NCBI RefSeq assembly: GCF_001668575.1
Contig: NZ_LZMD01000085.1
Location: 209,908-273,907, forward strand
Direction of reading: 5' to 3'
Source: Mycobacterium sp. 1164985.4
GTDB taxonomy: Bacteria; Actinomycetota; Actinomycetes; Mycobacteriales; Mycobacteriaceae
Length of the DNA stretch: 64,000 nt
Below the pieces are notes generated by a model. That model worked only from the letters and a program-made list of their open reading frames with translations. It was not told where the DNA came from and made no database searches. This document shows, piece by piece, positions 42,608-50,773 of this stretch. How positions within the stretch are numbered: position 1 is the first letter of the stretch; every line of letters begins with the position of its first letter. The position numbers were made by a program, and so were the translations under genes.

Positions 42608-43630
42608 GTGAACAGGCGGACTTTGACGTTACTCGTCGCGCTCGTGCCGATCCTGGTGTTCGGGGTGCTGGTGTCGGTCGTGACGGTGCCGTACGTCTCC
42701 CTGGGGCCGGGGCCGACGTTCGACACGCTCGGCGAGGTCGACGGCAAGCCCGTCGTCCAGATCGAAGGGACCGATGTCTACCCGACGTCGGGACACCTGA
42801 ACATGACGACGGTGTCGCAGCGCGACCAGCTCCGGCTGGGCGAGGCGATGGCGCTGTGGCTGTCGGGACGCGAACAACTGGTGCCGCGCGATCTGGTCTA
42901 CCCGCCGGACAAGACCCGCGACGAGGTCAACGAGGCCAACACCGCCGACTTCCGCAACTCCGAACGCAGCGCCGAGTACGCCGCACTGCACTACCTCGAC
43001 TTCCCGATGGCGGTGACAGTGGAGAACGTCAACGACCCGGGCCCGTCGGCGGGCAAGCTGCGCGACGGCGACGCGATCGACGCCGTCAACGGCACGCCGG
43101 TGACCAAGCTCGAGGAGTTCCAGGACCTGTTGAAGGACACCAAACCGGGCGACACCGTGACCCTGGACTACCGCCGCAAGGACGCGCCGTCCGGCTCGGC
43201 CACCATCACGCTGGGCAAGCATCCCGAACGCGATCAGGGGTTCCTCGGCATCGGCGTGCTCGACGCGCCGTGGGCGCCCTTCGCGGTCGACTTCAACCTC
43301 GCCAACATCGGCGGACCGTCGGCGGGGCTGATGTTCTCCCTGGCCGTGGTGGACAAGCTCACCACCGGCGACCTCAACGACGGGCAGTTCGTCGCCGGCA
43401 GCGGAACCATCACCGGTGACGGCGAGGTCGGTTCCATCGGCGGAATCACCCACAAGATGATCAGCGCGCACGAGGCGGGCGCGACGATCTTCCTGGTGCC
43501 GGCCGACAACTGCGAGGAGGCCAAGACGGCACCGCAGGACGGTATGGAGCTGGTCAAGGTCGGCACCTTGTCGGAGGCCGTCGACGCGTTGAAGACCTTG
43601 TCCGCCGGTGGCGAACGGCCGCATTGTTAG
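42608..43630 (+). CDS. Membrane-anchored PDZ-domain Lon-like serine protease
   Basis: Protein of 340 aa, the length of Rv3194c. One helix near residues 6-28, an extracytoplasmic PDZ domain (about 135-215, with GKLRDGDAIDAVNG) and a C-terminal Lon (S16) domain. The catalytic Ser is in NIGGPSAGLMFS near 240 and the Lys in GGITHKMISAHEAG near 282. The GTG at 42608 gives the family N-terminus MNRRTLTLLVALVP. Probable processing protease of envelope proteins. The large UPF0182 gene follows by 77 nt in the same direction. Confidence 0.92.
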   Translation: MNRRTLTLLVALVPILVFGVLVSVVTVPYVSLGPGPTFDTLGEVDGKPVVQIEGTDVYPTSGHLNMTTVSQRDQLRLGEAMALWLSGREQLVPRDLVYPPDKTRDEVNEANTADFRNSERSAEYAALHYLDFPMAVTVENVNDPGPSAGKLRDGDAIDAVNGTPVTKLEEFQDLLKDTKPGDTVTLDYRRKDAPSGSATITLGKHPERDQGFLGIGVLDAPWAPFAVDFNLANIGGPSAGLMFSLAVVDKLTTGDLNDGQFVAGSGTITGDGEVGSIGGITHKMISAHEAGATIFLVPADNCEEAKTAPQDGMELVKVGTLSEAVDALKTLSAGGERPHC

Positions 43631-43707
43631 GTCATCGGCGAAAGGCCGTTGCGTAGAGTTGTGGCCACGTCAAGCAGGACGTACGGGAACCAGACTGGAG
43701 TCATCGA

Positions 43708-46700
43708 GTGGGTATGCGGCCCGCGGCACGAATGCCGAAGCTGACACGACGTAGCCGAATTCTCATCGCGGTGGGGGCCGTCATCGTGCTCCTGTTGCTG
43801 ATCGGGCCGCGCCTGATCGACACCTACGTCGACTGGCTGTGGTTCGGCGAACTCGGATACCGCTCGGTGTTCACCACGGTGCTGTTCACCCAGATCCTGC
43901 TGTTCCTTGTCGTTGCGCTGCTGATCGGTTCGATCCTGTTCGCCGGGTTGGCGCTGGCCTACCGCACCCGGCCGGTGTTCGTGCCGACCAACGGCCCCAA
44001 CGATCCGGTGGCAAGCTACCGCACCGCGGTGATGGCGCGACTGCGGCTCGTCGGCTTCGGGGTCCCCGCGCTCATCGGTTTGTTCGTCGGGCTGTTCGCG
44101 CTCGGGCAGTGGGAGACCGTGCAGCTCTTCCTGCACGGCAACAGCTTCGGGATCACCGACCCGCAGTTCGGCAAGGATCTGGGCTTTTACGCCTTCGACC
44201 TGCCGTTCTACCGTCTGGTCCTGAACTATCTGTTCGTCGCCACCTTCCTGGCCTTCATCGGAAACCTGTTGTGCCACTACCTGTTCGGCGGCATCCGGCT
44301 GTCCGGCAGAGCCGGCGCGCTGAGCCGTGCGGCGCGCATCCAGCTGATCACGCTCGTCGGCATCCTGATGCTGCTCAAGGCGTTCGCGTACTGGCTGGAC
44401 CGCTACGAGCTGCTGAGCCACACCCGCGGTGGTAAGCCGTTCACCGGTGCGGGCTACACCGACATCAACGCGGTGCTGCCCGCCAAGCTGATCCTGTTGG
44501 CGATCGCCGTGATCTGCGCGGCGGCGGTGTTCTCCGCGATAGTGCTGCGTGATCTGCGCATCCCGGCGATCGGCGTGGTGCTACTGCTGCTCTCGTCGCT
44601 GGTGGTCGGCGCGGGCTGGCCGCTCGTCGTCGAGCAGTTCAGCGTCAAACCCAATGCGGCGCAGAAGGAAAGCGAATACATCAGCCGAAGTATCTCGGCG
44701 ACCAGAAATGCGTACGGGCTGACCGACGACGTCGTCACCTACCGCGACTACAGCGGCGACGCGGCGGCCACCGCCCAGCAGGTCGCTGCCGACCGGGCGA
44801 CAACGTCGAACATCCGCCTTCTCGACCCGACCATCGTCAGCCCCGCGTTCACCCAGTTCCAGCAGGGCAAGAACTTTTACTACTTCCCGGATCAGCTGTC
44901 GATGGACCGCTATGTCGGGCGCGACGGCAATCTGCGCGACTATGTGGTCGCCGCTCGCGAGCTCAACCCCGACCGGCTGATCGACAACCAGCGCGACTGG
45001 ATCAACCGCCACAGCGTCTACACGCATGGCAACGGTTTCATCGCCTCCCCGGCGAACACCGTGCGCGGCGTCGCGAACGACCCGAACCAGAACGGCGGCT
45101 ACCCGGAGTTCCTCGCCAGCGTCGTCGGCGCCAACGGCAGCGTGGTCTCGCCAGGGCCCGCGCCGCTGGATCAGCCACGCATCTACTACGGGCCGGTCAT
45201 CGCCAACACCCCGGCCGACTACGCGATCGTCGGCAAGAACGGCGACGTCGACCGCGAGTACGACTACGAGACCAACACCGAGACCAAGAACTACACCTAC
45301 GGCGGTTCGGGCGGTGTGCCGGTCGGCAACTGGCTGGCCCGGTCGGTGTTCGCCGCCAAGTTCGCGGAACGAAACTTCTTGTTCTCCAACGTGATCGGCG
45401 AGAACAGCAAGATCCTGTTCAACCGTGACCCGGCCAAGCGCGTCGAGGCCGTCGCACCCTGGCTGACCACCGACACCAGCGTGTATCCGGCCATCGTGAA
45501 CAAGCGGATGGTGTGGATCGTCGACGGATACACCACCCTCGACAACTACCCGTATTCGGAGTTGACGACGCTGTCGAGCGCCACGGCGGACTCCAACGAG
45601 GTGGCCATCAACCGCCTCGCGCCCGACAAGCAGGTGTCCTACATCCGTAACTCCGTGAAGGCCACGGTCGATGCGTACGACGGCACGGTGTCGCTGTACG
45701 CGCAGGACGAGAACGATCCGGTCCTGCAGGCGTGGATGAAGGTGTTCCCGGGCACGGTGAAGCCGAAGAGCGAGATCACGCCCGAACTGCAGCAGCACCT
45801 GCGCTATCCCGAGGACCTGTTCAAGGTGCAGCGCGCGCTGTTGGCCAAGTACCACGTCGACGACCCCGTGACGTTCTTCTCGACGTCGGATTTCTGGGAT
45901 GTCCCGCTGGACCCGAACCCGACGGCGAGCAGCTATCAGCCGCCGTACTACATCGTCGCCAAAGACCTTGCCTCCGATGACCGTTCGGCGTCGTTCCAGC
46001 TGACCAGCGCGATGAACCGGTTCCGCCGCGACTTCCTGGCCGCCTACATCAGTGCCAGTTCGGATCCGGACACCTACGGCAAACTCACGGTGTTGACCAT
46101 TCCCGGTCAGGTCAACGGCCCGAAGCTGGCATTCAACGCGATCAGCACCGACACCGCAGTCAGCCAAGACCTGGGTGTCATCGGCCGCGACAATCAGAAC
46201 CGGATCCGGTGGGGCAACCTGCTGACGCTGCCGGTGGCGCAGGGCGGGTTGCTCTACGTCGCACCGGTGTACGCCTCGCCGGGGGCCAGCGACGCGGCGT
46301 CGTCCTACCCGCGCCTGATCCGCGTGGCGATGATGTACAACGACAAGGTCGGCTACGGCCCGACGGTGCGCGATGCGCTCACCGAGTTGTTCGGGCCCGG
46401 CGCGGACGCCACTGCGACTGGGCCCGCGCCGCTCGCGGGTTCTGGCGGACAACAGCCCGCGGCGCAGACACCCCCTGACGGCCAGCCGCCGGCGGGTCGC
46501 ACACCGGCCAACCAGGAAGGCCGGGCGCCGGAGGTGCCCACGCCGGTGGCGGTGCCGCCCAGTGGCCCGGTGCAGCTGTCGGGTCCGAAAGCCGCTGCGT
46601 TGCAAGAGGTCAACACGGCGCTGGACTCACTGCGGCAGGCCCAGCAGAGCGGTGACTTCGCCGAGTTCGGCGAGGCGCTCCAACGCCTCGACGACGCGAT

Positions 46701-46725
46701 GGAGAGGTACCAGTCCGCGAGCTGA
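43708..46725 (+). CDS. UPF0182 integral membrane protein
   Basis: Protein of 1005 aa, close to Rv3193c in sequence. The N-terminal 330 residues hold about seven membrane helices; the remaining part is a large outside domain with the very conserved HTRGGKPFTGAGYTDINA and VEQFSVKPNAAQKESEYI segments. The last 100 residues are Pro/Ala/Gly-rich and end in a coiled-coil-like helix (ALQEVNTALDSLRQAQ). No enzymatic motif. GTG 43708. A TAGAGT box at 43654-43659 may be its promoter. The function is unknown although it is widely conserved. Confidence 0.92.
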   Translation: MGMRPAARMPKLTRRSRILIAVGAVIVLLLLIGPRLIDTYVDWLWFGELGYRSVFTTVLFTQILLFLVVALLIGSILFAGLALAYRTRPVFVPTNGPNDPVASYRTAVMARLRLVGFGVPALIGLFVGLFALGQWETVQLFLHGNSFGITDPQFGKDLGFYAFDLPFYRLVLNYLFVATFLAFIGNLLCHYLFGGIRLSGRAGALSRAARIQLITLVGILMLLKAFAYWLDRYELLSHTRGGKPFTGAGYTDINAVLPAKLILLAIAVICAAAVFSAIVLRDLRIPAIGVVLLLLSSLVVGAGWPLVVEQFSVKPNAAQKESEYISRSISATRNAYGLTDDVVTYRDYSGDAAATAQQVAADRATTSNIRLLDPTIVSPAFTQFQQGKNFYYFPDQLSMDRYVGRDGNLRDYVVAARELNPDRLIDNQRDWINRHSVYTHGNGFIASPANTVRGVANDPNQNGGYPEFLASVVGANGSVVSPGPAPLDQPRIYYGPVIANTPADYAIVGKNGDVDREYDYETNTETKNYTYGGSGGVPVGNWLARSVFAAKFAERNFLFSNVIGENSKILFNRDPAKRVEAVAPWLTTDTSVYPAIVNKRMVWIVDGYTTLDNYPYSELTTLSSATADSNEVAINRLAPDKQVSYIRNSVKATVDAYDGTVSLYAQDENDPVLQAWMKVFPGTVKPKSEITPELQQHLRYPEDLFKVQRALLAKYHVDDPVTFFSTSDFWDVPLDPNPTASSYQPPYYIVAKDLASDDRSASFQLTSAMNRFRRDFLAAYISASSDPDTYGKLTVLTIPGQVNGPKLAFNAISTDTAVSQDLGVIGRDNQNRIRWGNLLTLPVAQGGLLYVAPVYASPGASDAASSYPRLIRVAMMYNDKVGYGPTVRDALTELFGPGADATATGPAPLAGSGGQQPAAQTPPDGQPPAGRTPANQEGRAPEVPTPVAVPPSGPVQLSGPKAAALQEVNTALDSLRQAQQSGDFAEFGEALQRLDDAMERYQSAS

Positions 46726-46770
46726 TCCGGGCGGCGTGACGTGACTCACCGCCCTTCGTGACCGCGCGAT

Positions 46771-46800
46771 TTGGAACTCGACGAGCGCCTTCGGTAACGT
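46771..46800 (+). promoter_or_regulatory. Promoter of the initiator tRNA gene
   Basis: TTGGAA (46771-46776) and TAACGT (46795-46800) are 18 nt apart; the tRNA starts at 46814, about 7 nt after the expected transcription start. Confidence 0.65.
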
Positions 46801-46813
46801 GGCGTTCACCCGA

Positions 46814-46887
46814 CGCGGGGTGGAGCAGCTCGGTAGCTCGCTGGGCTCATAACCCAGAGGTCGCAGGTTCGAATCCTGTCCCCGCTA
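46814..46887 (+). tRNA. Initiator tRNA-fMet (CAT anticodon)
   Basis: 74 nt without CCA. Cloverleaf parts are clear: acceptor CGCGGGG, D-arm GAGCAGCTCGGTAGCTC, anticodon stem TGGG-CTCATAA-CCCA and T-arm GCAGG-TTCGAAT-CCTGT. Three successive G-C pairs in the anticodon stem and an unpaired first acceptor position (C1 against T72) mark it as the initiator tRNA. CCA is not encoded (CTA follows). It has its own promoter and terminator. Confidence 0.97.
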
Positions 46888-46894
46888 CTAGGTG

Positions 46895-46940
46895 GAACGG
46901 CCCTCGGAGGAAACTCCGGGGGCCGTTCTCTTTGAATTTT
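46895..46940 (+). terminator. Intrinsic terminator of the initiator tRNA gene
   Basis: GAACGGCCC (46895-46903) pairs with GGGCCGTTC (46920-46928), extended by CGGAG/CTCCG around GAAA, then TCTTTGAATTTT. A strong rho-independent terminator starting 8 nt after the tRNA. Confidence 0.9.
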
Positions 46941-46951
46941 CGCCTAGGCGC

Positions 46952-47425
46952 TCAGCCGGCCGCTTCGGCCTTCGCCCTGAGGCGCTGCAGGGTGAGCTTG
47001 ATGTGTTCGCCGTTGGCGGAGTCGCGGTCGCGCACACCGGTCGCCATTCCCGCGACCGTCTTGAACCATCCCGGCCGTTTGTCCCATGTGCGTTCGATGA
47101 CGGTGCAGCCACCGTCGGCGGGAGTGATGTCGTAGCGCCATCGCGCCACGGGAATGACAAAGCTCTTCACGTCGAAGGCGAATGTTCGGCCCGGCTCTGC
47201 GTCGGTCACGGTGCAGGTGGTGGTCCACTGCTTGCCGCCGTTGCTGTTGTGCCCTCTGAAGACGGCCCCCGGAGTGACGCGATCGCCCTTGTGCCACTCC
47301 ATCCGGTCGGCTTCCTCGGCCAGCGACGCGAGCGTCGGGAGGTCGGTGATCAGCGCGTAGACCGCGGCGGGATCAGCCGCGATGTACGTCGACGCTTCAG
47401 CGGAGGCAGGCGTGGTTTCGCTCAT
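46952..47425 (-). CDS. SRPBCC-superfamily protein
   Basis: Protein of 157 aa, a single START-like (SRPBCC) domain with the N-terminal ADPAAVYALITDLPTLASLAEEA helix-grip start and a hydrophobic ligand cavity pattern. Such proteins bind lipids or polyketides or act as small aromatase/cyclase-like proteins; no specific ligand can be named. The ATG at 47425 lies 6 nt after TACGAT (minus strand, 47432-47437), so a leaderless mRNA is likely. The stop lies just past the tRNA terminator. Confidence 0.83.
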   Translation of the reverse strand: MSETTPASAEASTYIAADPAAVYALITDLPTLASLAEEADRMEWHKGDRVTPGAVFRGHNSNGGKQWTTTCTVTDAEPGRTFAFDVKSFVIPVARWRYDITPADGGCTVIERTWDKRPGWFKTVAGMATGVRDRDSANGEHIKLTLQRLRAKAEAAG

Positions 47426-47522
47426 CCCGCGATCGTAGCCAGCGGCGCGGCGATCCCGGGTTGCCGTGATCGATCCCAGCACCCCAAACTGCTTGAGGTG
47501 TTGCGTGACGAAGGGGGCCGCG

Positions 47523-48266
47523 ATGGGGTTGATCGTTGATCCGCTCGAAGACATCGGAGTCATCCGCCTGTCCCGCTGGATCTTCAACTGCTACCTGATC
47601 CGTGGCGATCGCTCCTATGTGGTGGTCGACGCGGGCATGCCCCGCAGCGCCGACGACGTCGCAGGAGCGCTGCTGGTCCACAAGGGGACCGTCGACGCGG
47701 TCGTCGCCACCCACGGCCACAGCGACCACGTCGCCGGGGCGCCGCGACTGGCCGCCGAGCACGGGGTGGGACTGCACCTTCCGGAAGTCACCCTCGGCTA
47801 CCTGGACGGCACGCGGAAGCCCCGCACGCCGACGTTGAGCAAGGTCGCCCAGATCTGGCCCACGCTGATCAGCCAGCCGCTCGACGTGACCGGACTGCGC
47901 GGCTTTGTCGACGGCGCCCGCGTCGCGGGGTACGGCGGAGCCAAGGGGATGGTCGGCGACGCGCTCGGCGGGGCCCAGTCGCTGGCCGACGGTCAGCCGC
48001 TGCCCGGCGCGACGGGCTGGCAGGTGTTGCACGTGCCCGGCCACACCGACGACTCGACCGCGTTCTGGCATGCCGACAGCCGGACCCTGATCTCCGGCGA
48101 CGCGGTGCTCAGCGCGGACGGGCAGGCGTGGTTCACCCCGGAGACCGTCGACGACGCCGCGGCGGCGCGCAGTGAGAAGCGCATGCGCGCGCTGCCGGTC
48201 GAGCATCTGCTGCCTGGCCACGGTATGCCGGTGCACCGCGCCGATGTGTGGGCCGACACGCGCTGA
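47523..48266 (+). CDS. MBL-fold metallo-hydrolase
   Basis: Protein of 247 aa. The metal motif THGHSDHVAG (HxHxDH) lies near residue 62, the second His is in VPGHTDDSTAFW near 172 and the metal Asp in ISGDAVLS near 192; LLPGHGMPV near 230 gives the last His. This is the glyoxalase II/lactonase-type beta-lactamase fold. Start ATG 47523 has GAAGGGGG 7 nt upstream; a GTG at 47466 gives a Cys-rich extension that is unlikely. The substrate (thioester, lactone or ester) is open. Confidence 0.87.
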   Translation: MGLIVDPLEDIGVIRLSRWIFNCYLIRGDRSYVVVDAGMPRSADDVAGALLVHKGTVDAVVATHGHSDHVAGAPRLAAEHGVGLHLPEVTLGYLDGTRKPRTPTLSKVAQIWPTLISQPLDVTGLRGFVDGARVAGYGGAKGMVGDALGGAQSLADGQPLPGATGWQVLHVPGHTDDSTAFWHADSRTLISGDAVLSADGQAWFTPETVDDAAAARSEKRMRALPVEHLLPGHGMPVHRADVWADTR

Positions 48267-48317
48267 GCATACGTAATCCGTTGATGTGCAGACCTATTCG
48301 TGACTAAGCATCGGGCA

Positions 48318-48983
48318 TCATCGTTTGTGGGTGCGGCGACGCGGCGCAGCGTCACCGCGGCGTTTCTCTAGGTGGTCGATCAGCAGCTGACCCATCGCTT
48401 GCCGCTGCGGTTCCGTCGGTAGCGGCACGTCGGTGACCATTTGGCCCACCATGAGGCCGACGGGTGCGGCCCAGAGAAGGTCGGCGATCGCGGGGGCGTG
48501 GGGGGATGGCGCACCGATGAGCTCAGCGATACGTGCCAGTCCCGGTTGGAGATTGGCGAGTTGCTCGACGCCGAGGCTGGATCGAAGCGATCTCGTGGCG
48601 ATCAGTATCTCCATCGCCGTCATGCTGGCCGGGTTGAGGAAGACTTTCCATGCGGCGTCGGCGAGCGCCTTCATCCGCTGCTCGACGTCGTCGATTCCCT
48701 CGACCTCGTCGGCGAGATCGTCGATTGAAGCCGCCAAGCTCTCGATGGCGTGGTCGATGACGGCGGTCAGGAGTCCGTCGCGGTCACCGAAGTGGTACTG
48801 CACGACGCCGGTGCTGACGCCGGCGCGTTCGATGATGTGGCGGGTGCTCGCGGCGGCGAACCCCTCTTCGCGAATGCAGCGGATCGTTTCGTCGATGACG
48901 AGTTCGCGCGTGCGGTCGGCGCGCTCTTGAGTCTTGTGCCGCGATCGTCGCGGCGACGTACCGCGTGAGCGCTTGGCCGTCAT
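48318..48983 (-). CDS. TetR/AcrR-family regulator
   Basis: Protein of 221 aa. Basic N-terminal arm (RSRGTSPRRSRHKTQER), then the HTH with ASTRHIIERAGVSTGVVQYHFGDRDGLL, and a helical C-terminal domain. The ATG at 48983 is preferred for length; the frame stays open to 49100 without family character. It is divergent from the emopamil-binding-like membrane protein gene; the AT-rich repeats at 49117-49140 sit between them, the natural place for its operator. Confidence 0.85.
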   Translation of the reverse strand: MTAKRSRGTSPRRSRHKTQERADRTRELVIDETIRCIREEGFAAASTRHIIERAGVSTGVVQYHFGDRDGLLTAVIDHAIESLAASIDDLADEVEGIDDVEQRMKALADAAWKVFLNPASMTAMEILIATRSLRSSLGVEQLANLQPGLARIAELIGAPSPHAPAIADLLWAAPVGLMVGQMVTDVPLPTEPQRQAMGQLLIDHLEKRRGDAAPRRRTHKR

Positions 48984-49116
48984 CGGCTTACGGCGCAAAG
49001 CCGCATCAATGCGAGCGGTGTTGTCGGGAGCCGCACGCGTCGATCCAAAGCGGGCTCGGTAGGCGAATGCGCGACCGGCGAAAGGCGACGGACCATGCAC
49101 AGAAAATCTACCGACC

Positions 49117-49140
49117 GATATAACATCACACGTGATATAA
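49117..49140. promoter_or_regulatory. Candidate TetR operator between divergent genes
   Basis: ATCAC (49125-49129) and GTGAT (49132-49136) form an inverted repeat around AC, and GATATAA occurs twice in direct order (49117-49123 and 49134-49140), 17 nt apart. The rest of the 251-nt gap (48984-49234) shows no other feature that I can support. Confidence 0.45.
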
Positions 49141-49234
49141 AACTCCTGTCCGCGGTGCAGGGACGAACGTATTCCTCGAAACGTCGATTCGGCTCGCCCG
49201 GCCGACGATCACCCTCGATGCGGAGGCCTCGCCC

Positions 49235-49996
49235 ATGACAGAGACGATCAGGCAGAACGGGACAGGGCAGGCGCCCCCGCGGCGGGGATTCTCCTCACTG
49301 CAGAAGAGCCTCTTCGGAGTGCTCGCTTTTTTCTTCGCGATCCACCCGGTGTTCTGGTACCTGGAGTTTCACGTCGGCGTCCCGCAATCGACCGCATCGG
49401 TGGCGATGGTGATCGTCGTGGTCTGCTGCTTTGCGACGGCGCTGGCGCTGCCGTGGCTACGGGTCGCAGACCGCCGCGACTGGACGCGCCGCGACCGCCT
49501 CGGGGCCATGGTGATCGTGTGGGTCTTCATCGCACTCATCCCTCGTTTCATCTGGGAGCTGCCGTGGCTGCTGTTCTTCGATCAGATCGTCGAGGGGGTC
49601 GAGAGGGGATCGCTGTGGACCTACATGTGGGCGCCCATCCTGCTCGGCGGTGACGCCCGCTACCTCACCGGTGATCCGCTGATCGTGTGCATGGAGTGGA
49701 TCGCGCTGTTCGTCGGCATCTTCGAGGCCTACGCCCTGTTCCAGTTCTTCCGAAATCGCAGGCGATTCACCAGCATTCAGCTGTCACTGATCATGGCCGG
49801 CATGATCGTCGAGGTGACCCTGCCGGCCGTGTACTTCGGCACCGAAATCGCCAACAACCTGGAAAGCATGTCGTCTCCGCTGGAGATGTGGGTGAAATTC
49901 GTCCTCATCAACGTGCTGTGGTGCACGATGCCGCTGCTCACCTACTTCTGGGGCGTGGGCAGGCTCGTCACGCAAGACCTCGAGGTGCGGTTCTAG
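49235..49996 (+). CDS. Multi-pass membrane protein, possibly emopamil-binding (EXPERA)-like
   Basis: Protein of 253 aa with about six hydrophobic segments. Charged or aromatic residues within helices (RFIWELPWLLFF near residue 103, CMEWIALFVGIFEAYALFQFF near 150) resemble the EXPERA pattern of sterol delta8-delta7 isomerase relatives, but I cannot confirm it. No signal peptide. It is the probable target of the divergent TetR. The ATG at 49235 follows GCGGAGGCC at some distance. Confidence 0.65.
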   Translation: MTETIRQNGTGQAPPRRGFSSLQKSLFGVLAFFFAIHPVFWYLEFHVGVPQSTASVAMVIVVVCCFATALALPWLRVADRRDWTRRDRLGAMVIVWVFIALIPRFIWELPWLLFFDQIVEGVERGSLWTYMWAPILLGGDARYLTGDPLIVCMEWIALFVGIFEAYALFQFFRNRRRFTSIQLSLIMAGMIVEVTLPAVYFGTEIANNLESMSSPLEMWVKFVLINVLWCTMPLLTYFWGVGRLVTQDLEVRF

Positions 49997-50014
49997 ACCC
50001 TGACCCGCGAACGA

Positions 50015-50668
50015 TCACGTGAGGATCAGCGGGACCCGGGCATCAGTCGTGCGCAGGTCTGCCTCTTCCGCGGCCGTGGCCGGTCGGCGTCCGGTGCCGA
50101 TGAGAAGTGCGTCCGCATCCGCCCACGACGCGGGAAGCGCCGCTCCCGCCGCCGTCTCGAGCAGAGTCCGAGAGAACGCAAGCCCTTCGGCGGGCGGCGC
50201 GGGTGCACCCGGAAGGTGCGCGATCAGGTCGAGGTGGTGCAGCGTCCACTCGAACATGTAGGCGTCGAGATAGTAGCGGACGGTCAGCACCTGGCCGCGG
50301 GTGCTGACCCGCGCGTCGGGGTTCGCGAGCTCGCCGGCCCGACCCGCGGCCGATCCGACGTCGTCGAGATGGAACTTCAGCAACGACGGATCGCCGTAGG
50401 CCGCGGCGAGCCGGGTGGTCAGCGCGTCGAGCGGGTCGTCGGCCGGCAAGGACTCGACGACCTCCCAATAGGTCACCGAGTTTCGGGTGGGTGCGGAATC
50501 GGCGGGCGTCACGAGGGTGATCAGGACGTCCTGGGCGTCGACGACGAGGTGGCACACCAGGTCGCGTATCAGCCAGCCGGTGCAGCCGGACGGCTTTTGA
50601 AAATCCTCATCGGCGAGGCCCGCGACGACCTCCCGCAGCGCCGCCCAGGAAAGGCCGAAGAGATCCAC
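50015..50668 (-). CDS. Mycothiol-dependent maleylpyruvate isomerase N-terminal domain (DinB-like) protein
   Basis: Protein of 217 aa. DinB/MDMPI four-helix bundle with the metal-site pattern: CTGWLIRDLVCHLVVDAQD near residue 30 (His), and FEWTLHHLDLIAH near 140 (Glu and His). This group includes mycothiol-dependent metalloenzymes. The GTG at 50668 lies 6 nt after TACGTT on the minus strand (50675-50680), a leaderless layout. The substrate is unknown. Convergent with the membrane protein gene. Confidence 0.82.
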   Translation of the reverse strand: MDLFGLSWAALREVVAGLADEDFQKPSGCTGWLIRDLVCHLVVDAQDVLITLVTPADSAPTRNSVTYWEVVESLPADDPLDALTTRLAAAYGDPSLLKFHLDDVGSAAGRAGELANPDARVSTRGQVLTVRYYLDAYMFEWTLHHLDLIAHLPGAPAPPAEGLAFSRTLLETAAGAALPASWADADALLIGTGRRPATAAEEADLRTTDARVPLILT

Positions 50669-50750
50669 AGCGGGAACGTAGCAGCTGGGGCGCCGAGGGC
50701 CGCCTAGACATCAGCGCTGCGTCCCAGGCGAATACGGCCGCCACCGCCCT

Positions 50751-50766
50751 CTTACGGTCGTAAGCT
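50751..50766 (+). promoter_or_regulatory. Perfect palindrome overlapping the LuxR-hydrolase promoter
   Basis: CTTACG (50751-50756) and CGTAAG (50759-50764) form a perfect 14-bp inverted repeat with a GT centre. It overlaps the -10 box TAAGCT (50761-50766), which ends 7 nt before the ATG at 50774. A protein bound here would block or shape RNA-polymerase entry. Confidence 0.6.
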
Positions 50767-50773
50767 CACGGCG

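Noticed and set aside
44581..46605. Minus-strand frame of 674 codons inside the UPF0182 gene
   Set aside because: Antisense shadow; Arg/His/Val-rich composition typical of the third frame of high-GC genes.
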